Below the pieces are notes generated by a model. That model was not told where the DNA came from and ran no database searches. It was given only the letters and a program-made list of their open reading frames with translations. Shown piece by piece: positions 11,219-22,690 of a stretch of 64,000 bases of DNA. Within the stretch, counting starts at the first letter, position 1. The number at the start of each line of letters is the position of its first letter. A program made the position numbers and the translations under genes. This DNA comes from Podospora pseudoanserina (Eukaryota; Ascomycota; Sordariomycetes; Sordariales; Podosporaceae): the NCBI RefSeq assembly GCF_035222485.1, contig NC_085924.1, positions 4,464,001 to 4,528,000 of the forward strand, read 5' to 3'.

Positions 11219-12640
11219 TCAAAAGGATATTCGGCACCGCCCATCACCTATCTCCGTAAACACAATCGAGTCCATCTTCCAAAAAAGCCCGATAATATTG
11301 CAGATGATGATCTTTCCCACAAACACAATGAAACCCATCACCCAACAAAGCCAGTAAATAATCCCGTTGATGATCGGTCCCAAAAACAAGACACAAAAGA
11401 CAACACAAAGCACAAGACACAACACAGCCTTGATGTACTTGATCCCGCTATGCGTCTTTGCAGGGAGCCTCTTTGAGTAACATCGCCGTGTTTATGCCTC
11501 TTTCCAAGTATACTGCCGTCTATATCCCCAAGCATCATTGCTTCTTGCAACCGGGAAGCCCCGCGGTCTTTGAGCTCTGCGGTTCCATTCAGCCATGGAC
11601 AAAAGTGTAGACGAGCCGGAGCTGGACGAGTCGGAGCTGGACGAGTCGGAGCTGGACGAGTCGGAGCTGGACGAGTCGGAGCTGTATGATTGTTCAGGAA
11701 GTGGAAACGTTGGCGTTCCAAGACCTGTCACTGGACTGGGAAGGGATATGCTGGGCGGTCTGGGAGAAGGCCGGGAAATCGAAATGCGGTCCACGGAAAC
11801 CGAAGCCATCCGCTCATCAACGATAGTGGCAATGTAAAGCGTGGGCTTCTGGAAGTCTCTGGACATGGAAGCGATGGACTTTCCAGAGCCTTGAAAAGTG
11901 AATGTTGTGGACTTTCCGAACTTTCGGGTAGAACTGGGCGTCTTTGGTTCAATGTAGAAGGTGGTTCTGGATGGTATGGAGGACGTGGGTCTTTCATAAC
12001 CTCTGGAATCGAGGAGAGTTTCGATATATGTGGCGAGTGCTTGGACTTTATCGTAATGTTGGGCCGTTCGTGTTCCATGTTGTCTGCACTCTGGGCGGGT
12101 TCAGGGAATGCCGGTGACAGTCCTCTACTGCCCGGAAGCATATCACTGGGGCTATGAGACCTCTTGACCCCGGTGGTCTTGTACAAATCGATCAAGGTGT
12201 CGCTTGGGTTGTGGCTGAGACTTCGTTGTACCTTGTCAATACTCGGACACTTTTGAAGGGGGCGGATATTCACAACTCGGCCAGTGCTTCCTTCTCCTGT
12301 GTTAACTTCCAGGCATGATCCCTCCTCTGCTGTCTCAAGACGCATGGGCTGCTGAAGTGTTCGGGAGATTCGTCACAACCAGAATTGTGAACCATAGGGG
12401 TAGGCGGATGATATGTAGGGTTCTCTGGCCATGGTGCTTGGTATTGTTGACGGGTTGAGGTTCGCGGAAAACCTGGTTACTCTCTGGAATTGAAGAGGCG
12501 GCGTCTTGTTCCATCGCCCTCAAAGGGAAAGTCACGATTGAAAGGCCTGTGTCGTCGTAAACGGAACTACTTCCTCCAAGCCGGATCAAGTTCGTTTTTC
12601 CGTTCCCAGTTTGTGTATTCCGGCATCCTGCCACCTCCAT
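11219..12640 (-). CDS. Hypothetical Ser/Asp-repeat protein with C-terminal membrane segments, exon structure uncertain
   Basis: Coding-like sequence appears in pieces. From the 5' side: 12640-12338 (starts MEVAGCRN); 12345-11728, a Pro/Ser-rich disordered segment; 11866-11492, with a Ser4-Asp repeat encoded by 15-bp tandem units; and 11490-11219, with two strongly hydrophobic stretches (AVLCLVLCVVFCVLF and GIIYWLCWVMGFIVFVGK). The last two pieces are in the same frame, separated only by one TAA near 11492-11494. That stop may be removed by a very short intron or may be a real mutation. Two further frame changes imply introns I could not place with confidence. If joined, it would be a membrane-anchored protein with a long disordered region. 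No family is recognised. Confidence 0.4.
11619..11678. repeat. 15-bp tandem repeat, four perfect units
   Basis: The unit gagctggacgagtcg starts at 11619, 11634, 11649 and 11664, with degenerate partial units on each side. On the minus strand it encodes a Ser-Ser-Ser-Ser-Asp type repeat. Other frames read APTRP or ELDES. Confidence 0.95.
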
Positions 12641-14640
12641 ATGGAAGTACCATGTTGGATGAGGACAGAAAAATTCCCAATATGTGGTTGGTGGTTATGG
12701 TTACAACATGAAGCCACTAGAGTTCAGGGGGCAAGGGAATGAAATATCCTTGGCCCGCCAGACTGGAAAGAAGGCAACCCAGAACATCTGACATTGTTCT
12801 CTCACACAAAGACGCATCTAACAATAAGGGTGGAACGATCACGAGCATGTCACAAAAGACTTTCAATCACTGCCCATGTGTGTCTCTCCGGTGAGTGGAC
12901 AACAGCAATGAAATGATACTATGCCAGAAACCTTTGGCCTATTTTGTCGAACGCTGTTACCTAGCCCACCGTGCTTAGGTAAGGTATCTTAGGTAGCTCT
13001 TTTCGTCTGCCTTTGACTTGCTAACAATGCTATTCAAGGGGCTTTTACGAACAAGGTAAATGGTTAGTTGTCCATTCCTAACAATCTGGCAGGGATCAGA
13101 CTAGAAGCGGACTTACCTCGACTCAATCTCACACGACCTACTCCTGCTGTGAGTGCAAGCGAAAGAGCATTGTGGCACGTATGTAAAAGACAGAATGTAC
13201 TAAATATTTGGACGAAGTTTATTATTTACACTTGTTGGATTTTTTTTTTAAAAAACAAAGAGTATCAAATGTAGATTTTTGACCCCGGATATCAAAAAAC
13301 AATGGTGAACTAGTAACAAGTATGTTGCCAGCTGAAAACACTCACTTAAAGTAAGTTGGTTAACATCCTCTTGTTGAACTATGTGTTTCACCAACTTCAC
13401 AATGCCACGGCTCTGAATGTTACTCCCTGCTGTAGGTGGATCAAACTTGAGCCCATACATCCTTTCGACGGGCTTATCCGTGTCAACCGTCGCTTTTGTC
13501 TTGAGGCAGCTCTTGCCCGGTTTGATGGGGCGCTGAATAGTTGGCTTTAGGTCCTCAATGGTGGCAGTTAGAAAGAGACTTTCATATTTCCCAAGACCTG
13601 ACCAAAACTGGGCGGTCCCATATTGATGATATATTGGCCGTCAATGCCATAGTGCTGCGCTTGTCGGTCCTCATCTATGTATCGGTTTGTCAATGTTTGA
13701 CCCGCTCGGCGCGATTGGTGCGCCTACAACGTTGGAACGAGGGAGACAACAGGTTTTAATGTTGGGCGTGAGAATTCTCGTTTGTGCTGGCCTTTTCCAT
13801 CAAACTTTGATCCACAGTGACTTCCTCCTGTGATATCGTGGCTCCAAAAATTGGCTGCGCCTCAGGTGGCACATCTTTGAGTTCAAGACGGCCCATTGTG
13901 GCGCTAAAAGTGTGGTGGGAAATGGAGACTCAGGCGAAATATGTAGATTTGCGTCGTGAGGCAGAAGCTTTGAACACACAGATCTGCTGCCAAGTGAGCC
14001 ATGCAGGCTCTTGCTGACCCTTAAAATACGTCGGCTCTAAAACGTCGGGGCTTTCTATATGTATTCTGTTACTAACTAGATAAACACAATTTCAACATCC
14101 CTTATCCTCAAGCAATCACAGATGCGGATTACATGTATGTAACCAGATTGTGCATTGGGCATAAGCCCCCTTGATTTTGGAGAACATCAAACTTCCCCCA
14201 GCAAGAACCCAACTACCACCACGTACTCATACACGAACAAAGATTGATCATTTTCTTCCCTTCCTGAACCGCTCACCAAAAGATACATACACCCCTGAAA
14301 TCCTGAGTCGAACCGGAATTTTCTGGTTAGTTCTCCACAAGATATATTGATAAGCTGAGAACACACACAAAACAACCATAACACCACAAATATACCCTCA
14401 ACAGGTCCATGAATAAACTCACCTGCGTGATGGTAACTCGCTCGCAGGCCGCACTTTACGCAGGACAAAGAAAAGACACTATGGGCTCGCAGGCCACATA
14501 ATAAGCATCAGACTAGCCTAATCAGAGGGCCAGAATTGCCTGCACGTGGGCAGGGCGCAAAATAAGAAGATAATAAAAGTCGATGTTTTGTCTAAAATGG
14601 AATATCAGAATCAGGCCGCTTATATACATGACCCCTTAAC
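12641..14640. other. Long gene-poor stretch
   Basis: No gene is supported. Frames such as 13248-13460 minus and 13817-14017 plus are short and lack domains. The stretch around 13230-13260 is T/A-rich. The boundary near 14640-14700 leads into an AT-rich relic. Confidence 0.45.
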
Positions 14641-14699
14641 TCCCGAATTCTCTGAAAGCCCCACTTTCTCACCCCTCTAATTAGAAAGACTTTAGGCCT

Positions 14700-15130
14700 G
14701 TAGCCGCACCCCAAACCACTAAATATTGCTATAAATCTTTTTATTTTAATTCATAAGCGATAAAGTCGTTAATAAAAACGCGAGTAATTCGGTCTTGTTC
14801 TTCGCCGGTAAACTTTACAAGCTTACGGTTACGACGGCGAATTACAAGCGTATTTAACTTACCTAAATAACGCCCCGTTAACTTTAGCAATCGCTTCGTC
14901 AGTAAATTTTACGTCCTAGCGTAAAGTACGTATTCGAATCTATAATCGGTTAGTTAACTAAACTAAACTAAAAGAAGGTAAGGATATATATAGTTACTTT
15001 TTACTTACGTGTAGGGTCTTGGGCTTTTACCTGCTCTTAGGTGCTAGTGTAGTTAGTATTGCATTGCCAATTAAAGCCGGTAACATCGCTCGGCCGAAGG
15101 TAAAATGTAAATATTACTGTAGTTAAGCAG
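14700..15130. mobile_element. Small RIP-like AT-rich relic
   Basis: The base composition drops abruptly to TA-rich sequence with the same look as the main isochore. On the minus strand a short coding-like end can be read (LNTLVIRRRNRKLVKF then TGEEQDRITRVFINDF), followed by a stop near 14750. This is probably the tail of a mutated transposon gene. The family is not identified. Confidence 0.45.
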
Positions 15131-15925
15131 GGCGCTGACTCTTATGGTGGTAGCCGTCAGTGGGTGAAATCATTTTCATCAGGTGGCCGGTATCAGCGGT
15201 ATGCGAGCTTTTTTCGGTCGCGAGGTTTGAAGGAGGACGGGCGTGTGATTATCATGCTTTTCGGTGAACATTGAGTGAGAAAAGTGAGACGGTCAATCAC
15301 CAGAGTTCGTCGAAGTAGGTGTCTTTGTGCTCCGGAATGGGTCCAGGCGTGGTGGGACGGCTGCTGCCCTTGATGCCAACCCTGGACCTAACCGTACCAT
15401 GAACCCTGTGACCCTGAAGCCCACTCAAGGACAGTGACAACCATTCCCTTCACCTCCAAACCATCCGTCGTATCCTAAGTACTTTGTGTGCGATATTAAG
15501 CCGCGCGGGGCCCCCGTGACTCAATTCACTGGCCAATCTCTTTCTGGAGGCATGTGTTGGGCCTTCCCAGCAATTACACCAAATTTGAGTTGCCACAGGT
15601 GTATATATCTGTGCGATACACTCATGTTTGAACCCCAATAGGTATGTATATCAATGCAAATTTGAACTGGCGAATGCAAGGACATAATCAAGGCTCGATG
15701 AAATATCAATCTCACTCCCAACCTCCTCCACGCGCAATGATAGACCTATGTGCAACGAAATACCTGCCGGTTCCTCCAAGCTTGGCTGCTCAAGTACCTC
15801 CCACACCTCATCTGGATGTCCATTTTGCTCTATGCTGTTGCGCAGCCCAGAACCGCTCAGAATAATCTCCTCTGCGCCGAAAATCAAGTAGTGGCATCTC
15901 TAAAGCCCAAGTACACGTGCAATCC
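15131..15925. other. Intergenic, no supported gene
   Basis: Several short overlapping frames at 15450-15890, none with a recognisable domain. Confidence 0.4.
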
Positions 15926-16140
15926 CCGTCTAGCCTTTCTTCACTCCGCGAGACGCAGCGCGCTGAGCACGAGCAGATGGTGCAGTGTTCAACTCCTGGA
16001 TAGCCTCGTCGCAACCTTGGCCCCCCTCTTTCGAAGCCTCCTTTTCTCGGCATTTCAGGCATGGCATCTCGTGGTTCTGGCGCACACCTTGTTCACGCGG
16101 TCCAATTCTTCCTCATTCTTATCGCGGTTCTTGTGAGACA
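15926..16140 (-). pseudogene. Decayed paralogue of the 17748-18149 gene
   Basis: On the minus strand, DKNEEELDRVNKV, then NAEKRRLRKRGAKVATRL and, in another frame, APSARAQRAASR can be read in order. They resemble the acidic, RxLRRLNK and SARTLRAEAR blocks of the intact gene at 17748-18149. Stops and at least one frame change separate them. Similarity was judged by eye, so homology is likely rather than certain. Confidence 0.4.
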
Positions 16141-17074
16141 GTGAAAATCTTGAGGTCAATCCTACTTGTTGTTAGCGTTGAACCTGCCAGGTTTTGGAAG
16201 AGTAAACTGGGAACTTATTCGGGCTTGGACTACTTGCTGGTCTCCTTCACCGTGGCGTCGATCGTCTCAACTGAGATAGCCTGGGCGTCGAGACGCCGGC
16301 GAGTGCGTATTGTCGCCTTCACTTTCGCGAGCCACTCCCCGCGCGATTGGTCGCTTGCCTCGTAGATTTTGAGAGTCTTTAAACAGAAAAGGGGCCCCTG
16401 GTCATCCGGCCGCGCGGCTCTGCGGACATAAATTTTCTCGCCGCGTAATGACTACTGACACTGGTCAAGATAGAGCATCCACCCGGAATTGACTCTGTCC
16501 AGCTTCTTCTCGATGCTTTGAACCACCACCGGGCCAAAGTGGTATATGGAACCTGGATATGTACCGATATGATCCTTGGCGGCACACGCTCGATCGGGAC
16601 AGAAGCAGCAGCCATGGGGTCAACCTTCTCGGAAGATAGAGTGGAAGTTGTGGGAGTTGTCCTAGCTATCTTGACGTTACGGAGGTTCGCTGCTGTTGTG
16701 AGAAGTCGCAGCAAACGATGAGGGAAAAAAAGAGAACGTCGGTGTTCTGTCTCTAGAAGAAAAAGTAGTTAGATTAACTCTAGTGGTTTGGTGGGAGTAA
16801 CCAAAGAAGCCTGTCGTCAACAGCTCGCTGGCCTGAAGTGGCAAGCCCTGGCGTCAACTGTGGATTTTTTCCTGTTGGTAAAAGGTTATAAACATTCCCC
16901 AGAGGTGCCAATACAGTGCATAAGGGAAGGTACCGAGATACTTCGTTCTCGTAGGGGTCTTTTTCAGTCATGAGCTTGCATGGGATGCCGCCAACGGCTT
17001 CCAGCTTTTTCACTCGCACTAGACAAATGAGAGTGAAAGGTTACGAAATCTCTCTTTCCTTTATTTATGAATGC
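16141..17074. other. Intergenic
   Basis: Two minus-strand frames (16379-16714 and 16780-17019) are open but have no recognised domain. A further charged segment at 16219-16378 may belong to the relic downstream. Confidence 0.35.
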
Positions 17075-17352
17075 TCCCCTATAACACTATCACCACATCT
17101 TACTGTCGACCTCCCAGACCTCCATCTACGCGACCCTGTATCGGCCGCCTTCACCGACGCCCGCAGCCTAAGCTTCATCAATCTTCTCTCCTCAGCTCGA
17201 GCCACCCGGCTGCGTCTGATCATCGCTCGGACATGAATTCCGCGCGCCTCGTCAGACTGGTGCGTTTACACGTTCTTCGTCGCGAGAGCCAAGTTGGCAT
17301 CCCATTCTTCCTCCTCCTTATCTTGAATTCCAAAAAGGTCGGTGCCGAGTAA
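17075..17352 (-). pseudogene. Second decayed paralogue of the 17748-18149 gene
   Basis: Reading minus, GIQDKEEEEWDANLALATKN, a TAA, then RRSRVARAEERRLMKLRLR and ASVKAADTGSRRW follow in one frame. This matches the order of the intact neighbour (DEEDHRLEAALALAEKN, then RADLRRLNKL). A TAA (consistent with a mutated CAA) interrupts it. It lies about 400 bp from the intact gene in the same orientation, so a tandem duplication followed by decay is likely. Confidence 0.5.
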
Positions 17353-17747
17353 GGTATCATGATCTCGCATTGATTGATTTCTTCTGGGGGTCTGTTCCAT
17401 GCCATAACAGTGCCCAGCTAAGGTAGGTAGGTCCGTGTGCCAGTTTTGAGTTTTCTCCGCATTACTATTCCCACAACAGAAACGCCAGCCAAGATAATTA
17501 TCAAACATGTTCATTGCTATATTAAGTCCAGAATGAAGGATTCCCATGTTGACACAACCAGCGTCCTCGTCTCGGTCCATCATCCACCCCCCTCATAACA
17601 AGTCCACCCTTCCGAGCGTCTATTGTATAGTCCAGCACCAGAGAGGTACTTCTCCCCAATGAAAAAAACAACAACGCTCCTTTAAAGTACTTTGCCATGC
17701 AGTCCCTGTGCGAAGCCCCTCCCATATTGATCACGCTGTACCCATTC
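17353..17747. other. Spacer between decayed copy and intact gene
   Basis: No gene supported. Contains the 3' flank of the 17748-18149 gene and the upstream part of the decayed copy. Confidence 0.4.
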
Positions 17748-18149
17748 TCAGTTGGCTTGGCGAGCCTCAGCCCTCAGAGTCCTGGCAGACTTCGAGGTCT
17801 CGGCCTTCTTGGTCGCAGCGCCAGTTCCAAGCTTATTCAGTCTTCTCAGATCGGCTCGCATCTCTTGGTTGCGTTTGATTGAAGCGCGAGTGCGAGGGGC
17901 GCGTTCCTCGAGGAACTGCGTGTCCTTGAGATTCTTCTCGGCGAGGGCAAGGGCGGCCTCCAGCCTGTGATCTTCCTCGTCTTTGGTGTGGTCGACCTCC
18001 GCTTTGACAATCTGGTTAACTTCAGGGCGCTCGGAGACGGTCTTCGTGTCGGGCTGAATGTTGTAGATGCTCGACTTCTCCTCATTGACGACTGCCCTGT
18101 CCTTCTCGGGGAGTGTGATCTTGGTTGTGACAGATGTGGTAGTAGCCAT
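17748..18149 (-). CDS. Small charged hypothetical protein
   Basis: A 133-residue protein. The start at 18149 is chosen because GTCAACATGG fits the fungal start context and follows a CT-rich leader. The frame is open to 18326, but that extension looks like promoter. The N-terminus is Thr/Ser-rich (MATTTSVTTKITLPEKDR), the middle acidic and probably helical (HTKDEEDHRLEAALALAEKN), and the C-terminus strongly basic (RADLRRLNK, SARTLRAEAR). No signal peptide or membrane segment is seen. Two broken relatives lie downstream on the same strand. Function is unknown; a nucleic-acid or scaffold role would be a guess from charge only. Confidence 0.6.
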   Translation of the reverse strand: MATTTSVTTKITLPEKDRAVVNEEKSSIYNIQPDTKTVSERPEVNQIVKAEVDHTKDEEDHRLEAALALAEKNLKDTQFLEERAPRTRASIKRNQEMRADLRRLNKLGTGAATKKAETSKSARTLRAEARQAN

Positions 18150-19834
18150 GTTGACTGTGTTAAGGGCTTGTTTGTGGTGAAGGAGAAGTGAGAAGGGGAG
18201 GAGAAAAAAGTCGCAAATGAGGAATATCTTGTGAGATCTTGGACGGGTCAATGGTGAAAAGAGAGGTTTGGTGTTTACTCTGCCGAGGAGAAAAACTATT
18301 CTCCGTCGTGGTGGCCCTGACGTCAACAGCTTGCCGGGCCAACAAGCCCTTTCGTCGGTGCTTTGCCGGCTCCATCAGATACTGTCGTCGACAACTTACT
18401 AGCTCTGTCATCGAGAATGATCTTTTTGCTGTCTACCACGGCTCCTAAATTTTAGGCATTGTTAGTGCAAATAAACCATTTACGACAAAATTTTTGAGAT
18501 CATTAAAGTGTTGACGGCAGGGCTTGCTCCGCCCGGCAATCTGTTCCCTGCTAAGGTACTTCTGGGATGATGAGGGGCCTCGCGTCTCAGGATTACACCT
18601 GCCACCAGCTCTCACCCAAGCTGTCAGGCCTGGTCAAGATATCATCGGCTGTGGCATGGCACCCCGCGAAAAAAGACACTGAAAAAAAGCAAGAAAACTG
18701 ACGCGCTTGTATTTCGTCGTCGCGGCAAGTGTGGAAAAGAGGCTTCAAGGGGAAATTCAAAATCATCCTTTTCAGCCGTGGCAGGCAATATAATAGTATA
18801 TTTGATTTCCCCTATCGAATTCAAATAGAGGGTACCTTATCTATAAGCGCCTCAGGTTGCAGTTTCCTTCCAATCCTCGGCCCAAATAACTCGTTGTAAA
18901 CGAAACCCCCGCGTCCGAATCTCCCACCTATCCCAACACATTGCCCAGCACCAAGTAGTACCGACTGCTTATCTTCTTTCACCTTGGCGAGCAGTAAGGC
19001 TCGAGTCTCTCCGAGGGAACCTTTAGCTCCTCGAGAGCTTTTGTAGATTATCTCACCCCTTTTTATTGCTCCTTTTCCAGACATTCGACCTCCTCATCCA
19101 GCGCGGTATCAAAGCTATCAGCAGCAGTGCCGAGACTCTACTTAGCATCAAGTTCTGGGCAAGGTGAAATTCAACAGCTTACTCCTTCCTCCTCAGGATT
19201 GTTAACTTCCTCCAAGTCCTTCGACCCGCCATCCGCCTTTGAACCCCCCACCCTGCATCAGTCAATCTCCTCCATCAACTTCTTAGCCACGCTTATCTCT
19301 GCAGCCCACGCGGCTTGTAGAGGTGATGTGTGATCAGGCAAGCTGGTTTTGCGGACGGCATACAAGCTGTTCGGGCTGTGGACGAAAAAGTAGGTGTACC
19401 GTAAGTAGCCTTTCGAATACCTCGAGGCCGCCAAAATCCCAGTTCACCTAGAAGCCGTGGATGGCCGCGATACCGATATGCCCCAAGTAATCACCAAGCT
19501 TGAATGCTTCCGGTTTGTGAACCCTTCTCCCCTGCTCAACCTGGCTTCAAATATCAGGTGAAAAAGGATAAGTGAACGAAGTTCATCAGCGGGGTATCAG
19601 CGATAAAGTTGATGTTGAAATTCCTCTTCTAGACCCCCGAGTTACCGAAACACAAGCTTCTTGTCGACAGTGCAAATTACTCTGTTAATTCTCCCCCCTC
19701 CCGTCATCACTTACCAGTCCCCTCGCTTTTCTCGTATAAGCCATCGGTCTGCAGGCCTGGTCTCAGGCATGTGGACCTTTTCAAGGTAAAAGCGGCAAAA
19801 GAAAAAAAGAGAAAAAGAGAAAGAAACAAAAAAA
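18150..19834. other. Gene-poor stretch
   Basis: The part next to 18150 holds the promoter of the small charged gene. Frames at 18821-19084 minus and 19127-19333 plus are open but show no domain, and I do not call them. A purine run at 19790-19834 is the pol III terminator side of the 5S gene. Confidence 0.45.
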
Positions 19835-19953
19835 ACATACAACACCAAGGATTCCCCAGTGGTCACCCACCTGAGTACTGATTCGGCCCTCAGCTGCTTG
19901 ACTCGGGCAGAGCGGACGGGATGCCGTATTTTCAGCTGGGTGTGGTCGTATGT
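19835..19953 (-). rRNA. 5S ribosomal RNA gene
   Basis: A full-length 119-nt fungal-type 5S gene on the minus strand. It begins ACATACGACCACACCC, contains the conserved CATCCCGTCCGCTC and GGTGGGTGACCAC blocks, and ends TGGTGTTGTATGT, which pairs with the 5' end. A run of eight T residues follows immediately (19828-19835 as A on the plus strand), the expected RNA polymerase III terminator. Dispersed single 5S genes are usual in filamentous ascomycetes. A few positions look unusual (for example CTGCCCGAG and GGGGAATCC), so a lightly mutated copy is possible. Confidence 0.9.
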
Positions 19954-20020
19954 GACGGTTTGAGTCAGGAGATGGGCTGATGCGTGGACAATGAGACCGA
20001 GAAAAGAAAACAGGAAAAAT

Positions 20021-20071
20021 ACATACAACACCGAAGATTCCCCAGTGGTCACCCACCTGAGTACTGATTCG
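20021..20071 (-). pseudogene. 5S rRNA 3' fragment
   Basis: 51 bases match the 3' end of the neighbouring 5S gene (from CGAATCAGTACTC to GTTGTATGT) with one or two differences. The 5' half, including most of the internal pol III promoter, is absent. It is in the same orientation 68 bp upstream of the full gene, so partial tandem duplication or retroposition is likely. Confidence 0.85.
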
Positions 20072-21188
20072 CACTCATGTAGGATAACTGCGAGGATGGG
20101 AAGCTCCAAAGAGTATATTGTTTACTTCAAGATATGGAAAACACCACGCCCTATGGGTATGCAGCCGAGAACTGCAGTGACTCGGTCTCACATTCTTTGC
20201 CCAGTCCCAAACGGCCGACCACTGGCCAACACTCATAGGAGCCAAATCTTCTCCAGAACAAGCATTGTATTATCCATATGGCACATTCCGGTATATTTTT
20301 TGATAATCCGGATAGCAATGCGAATGGCTTGTTGGTGCTTTTGGGCGACGCTGGCGGCCCCAATGATGAAACACGGCAAAAGAAGTAGCCGTTGGGACCA
20401 AGAGAGTGTATTAAATTCAGGGAGCGTTCAATGACCTACCTGCCTAAACTTGAGCCAAAGGGTAGCCTCAATTCTGCTAAAACTCGGGCCGGAAAAACTA
20501 CCGGAAGGCTTGCAAGTCTGTAAGCCAAGTCAAGTTGGTGAGTGCTTCAAGTCAAGTTCAGGCCTTGGGCGGCAAGCCGACTTGACTTGGCTCGACTCAT
20601 CGACCACCCTGGATGGAAGCCATCTGTTTATCAATGAGTTGGTTTCTCACCAAAGGATGCACATTGGGGGCAAATGAGATTACTATTGCATTTAGAGACC
20701 TGCTGAATCCGTTTCCCAGGCTCTCTTTAAGCTGGCAGGTGCTTGATTGGCCAAGATGTTGGGCACATTGCAATAAGGTTTGGTTTTGGTCCCAGCAAAA
20801 GCGAGAGGCGGGGGTTCTCACATTCTGCCTGCTTCTCCCAATGAACAAAAAAACAAGCACGGCATCTCCGGGGTCAGCCGGAGAACAAAAAAAACCGCGA
20901 ATGTCTCGCGACTGGTCGCTCAAGGGGGGTTACCTTCTTTTTTTTTGGGTGGATATGTAGTATGGAAGGACATCCTATCCCCACGCCAAAACCTACCTTA
21001 TCAACGTCCGATACATCATGAGAGATATGGCCGATCTCCACATAGATTGCGAGGCACACTGCCGCGAAGTGACAGAACAGTGGGCATCACTATCAAAACC
21101 AGCAAGTGTTTCCTAAGGGCACCATCACAACGGCCTGCTGATCAGTCTGAAGACCGATGACATAATTGCTAGTTTAGACGATAGCTCA
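20072..21188. other. Intergenic, no supported gene
   Basis: Overlapping short frames on both strands (20450-21160) with no domains. Homopolymer runs near 20880-20950. Confidence 0.4.
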
Positions 21189-22348
21189 TTGCGATTCAGC
21201 GAAACGCAGTCATGCTGTGCTTCTCCCGAAGACAACAAAGACGAACGACGCAGCGGGGAACAACGTGGGGGGGAACAAGGCATTGTTGACGGGCATTTCA
21301 GCAAGAAGTCTGCAAGACAATCGAGCGCGGAGGCGCCTATTGGGATATCCGATCACGGCGCACACAAGGACAGCCGTGCCACATCACAACCGGATGCGAA
21401 GGATGGTCCAAATTCTGGTAGGCCGGTCTGCCCCCTTTCCCCCCGATGTTTGCTATCACTGATGGCTTAGACTCTAAATCTCGTCGATATCTGGAGTTGA
21501 ACGAGGTGAAGGTTCTAGTAAGCCGCGTTTTTGTCCACGGATTATCGAAAGCGGGCGAGCCAATTCCCAGCCACCTCGACACTACCGTTGATGAACTTAT
21601 CAACGACATAATTTCTGACCGAAGCTGGGGTACTATGAAACCATTGACCACCGATCAGAAACCCGCCTCAACTAAGGCTCAGACGGCAAACGTGGACGGC
21701 GCCATTGCCACCGATCGTTTTGGTCTAAAGAGGAAGCTGAACGACGATATTTCGTGCCCAACCTCGAGGAGACGGAAGATACAAACTCATAACGTTGAGC
21801 AATGCTTATGTGAGAAAGATTGTAATGAACAGTGCCTGAATATGGTAGTGGGGTTGCTATGTGAGAAAACAACCTGCCGGCTACTGACCTGTCGCAATCG
21901 CGTAGCACAATTTCGTTTCGCCCTAATCAACACTAACTGTGGTGCTGGTCTTGTCAGTAAGGATAGTATTACGCAAGGTACGATATTTGGAGTGTATGAA
22001 GGTGTGGGTCTGACCTGGCAGCAGGTCGCCCTGGGACAGGTAAGAGATAAACACTACCATACACCCCGGCCGGCCTAACAGAATATACAGAACACATCAT
22101 ACATTGTAAAGATTGATCCCGATAAATAAATCGATACAACGCGCTCTCCATATTTAATGAAGTTCGTCAATCATTCCTGCACACCAAACTATACCATGGA
22201 ATAACGCATAAGGGACGGGTTGTCTACTGTCATCATTCGGGCTCTGAAGGACGTTGAACCAAACACGGGATTGACTACTAATTACGGTCGCGACAAGCCG
22301 GAGCAGGCTTACAAGTGTGGTGCTGAGAAGTGCCGATCGGTCTTTTGA
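21189..22348 (+). pseudogene. SET-domain lysine methyltransferase, inactivated
   Basis: From 21446 a frame of 198 codons leads to a well-formed intron at 22040-22090 (donor GTAAGA, branch CCTAAC, acceptor TACAG). Exon 2 continues in frame to a stop at 22346-22348. The protein has a cysteine-rich AWS/pre-SET-like stretch (CLCEKDCNEQCLNMVVG, CRNRVAQF), the SET start GAGLVSKDSITQGTIFGVYE, the catalytic FVNHSCTPNYTME (NHSC at 22169-22180), GLTTNYG, and a post-SET-like KCGAEKC. Two in-frame TAA codons (22127-22129 and 22202-22204) flank the NHSC motif and truncate it. The start side is also unclear: two other frames are open at 21189-21470. Such enzymes methylate histone H3 lysines, but this copy cannot make a full domain. 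Confidence 0.8.
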
Positions 22349-22690
22349 GCCTTAACACGGAGAAGATTACCTATTTTCAGAATACTAACCACTGTGGCCC
22401 CAATTAGTTCCAAAAAATGCGCTTGGTTTTGTGCTCACCGTGCCGGTTACAATGTCACTGAAGGCTCCGTTCGAAGCCCATAATGGAATAAAGTGTGAGG
22501 GCACATGGTCTAGTGTTAACGAACAGGGTACCTAACTAGACCACTCATCAACCGCAGTCCCGACGCGATCACCCTGCCCCTATTATTTTCCCTTTTATAC
22601 CCACTCCGAGAGACTGTATGATTGCGACAACCACCCAGTCTGGCAGCCTATCGTAGGCCGCAACAAAGGGCGACGGACATGAGAGTGTAT
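22349..22690. other. Intergenic
   Basis: Between the SET relic and the convergent small gene. Nothing recognisable. Confidence 0.4.

Noticed and set aside
14300-14330. CCGGTTCGACTC on the minus strand as a possible tRNA T arm
   Set aside because: No D arm, anticodon arm or acceptor stem can be found around it.
18821-19084. 87-codon minus frame starting MSGKGAIKRGEI
   Set aside because: No domain, no supporting promoter context, and it lies in a gene-poor stretch; not enough support.
19711-20109. 132-codon minus frame with a repeated ESVLRWVTTGES segment
   Set aside because: The repeat is the translation of the 5S rRNA gene and its fragment, not a protein repeat.
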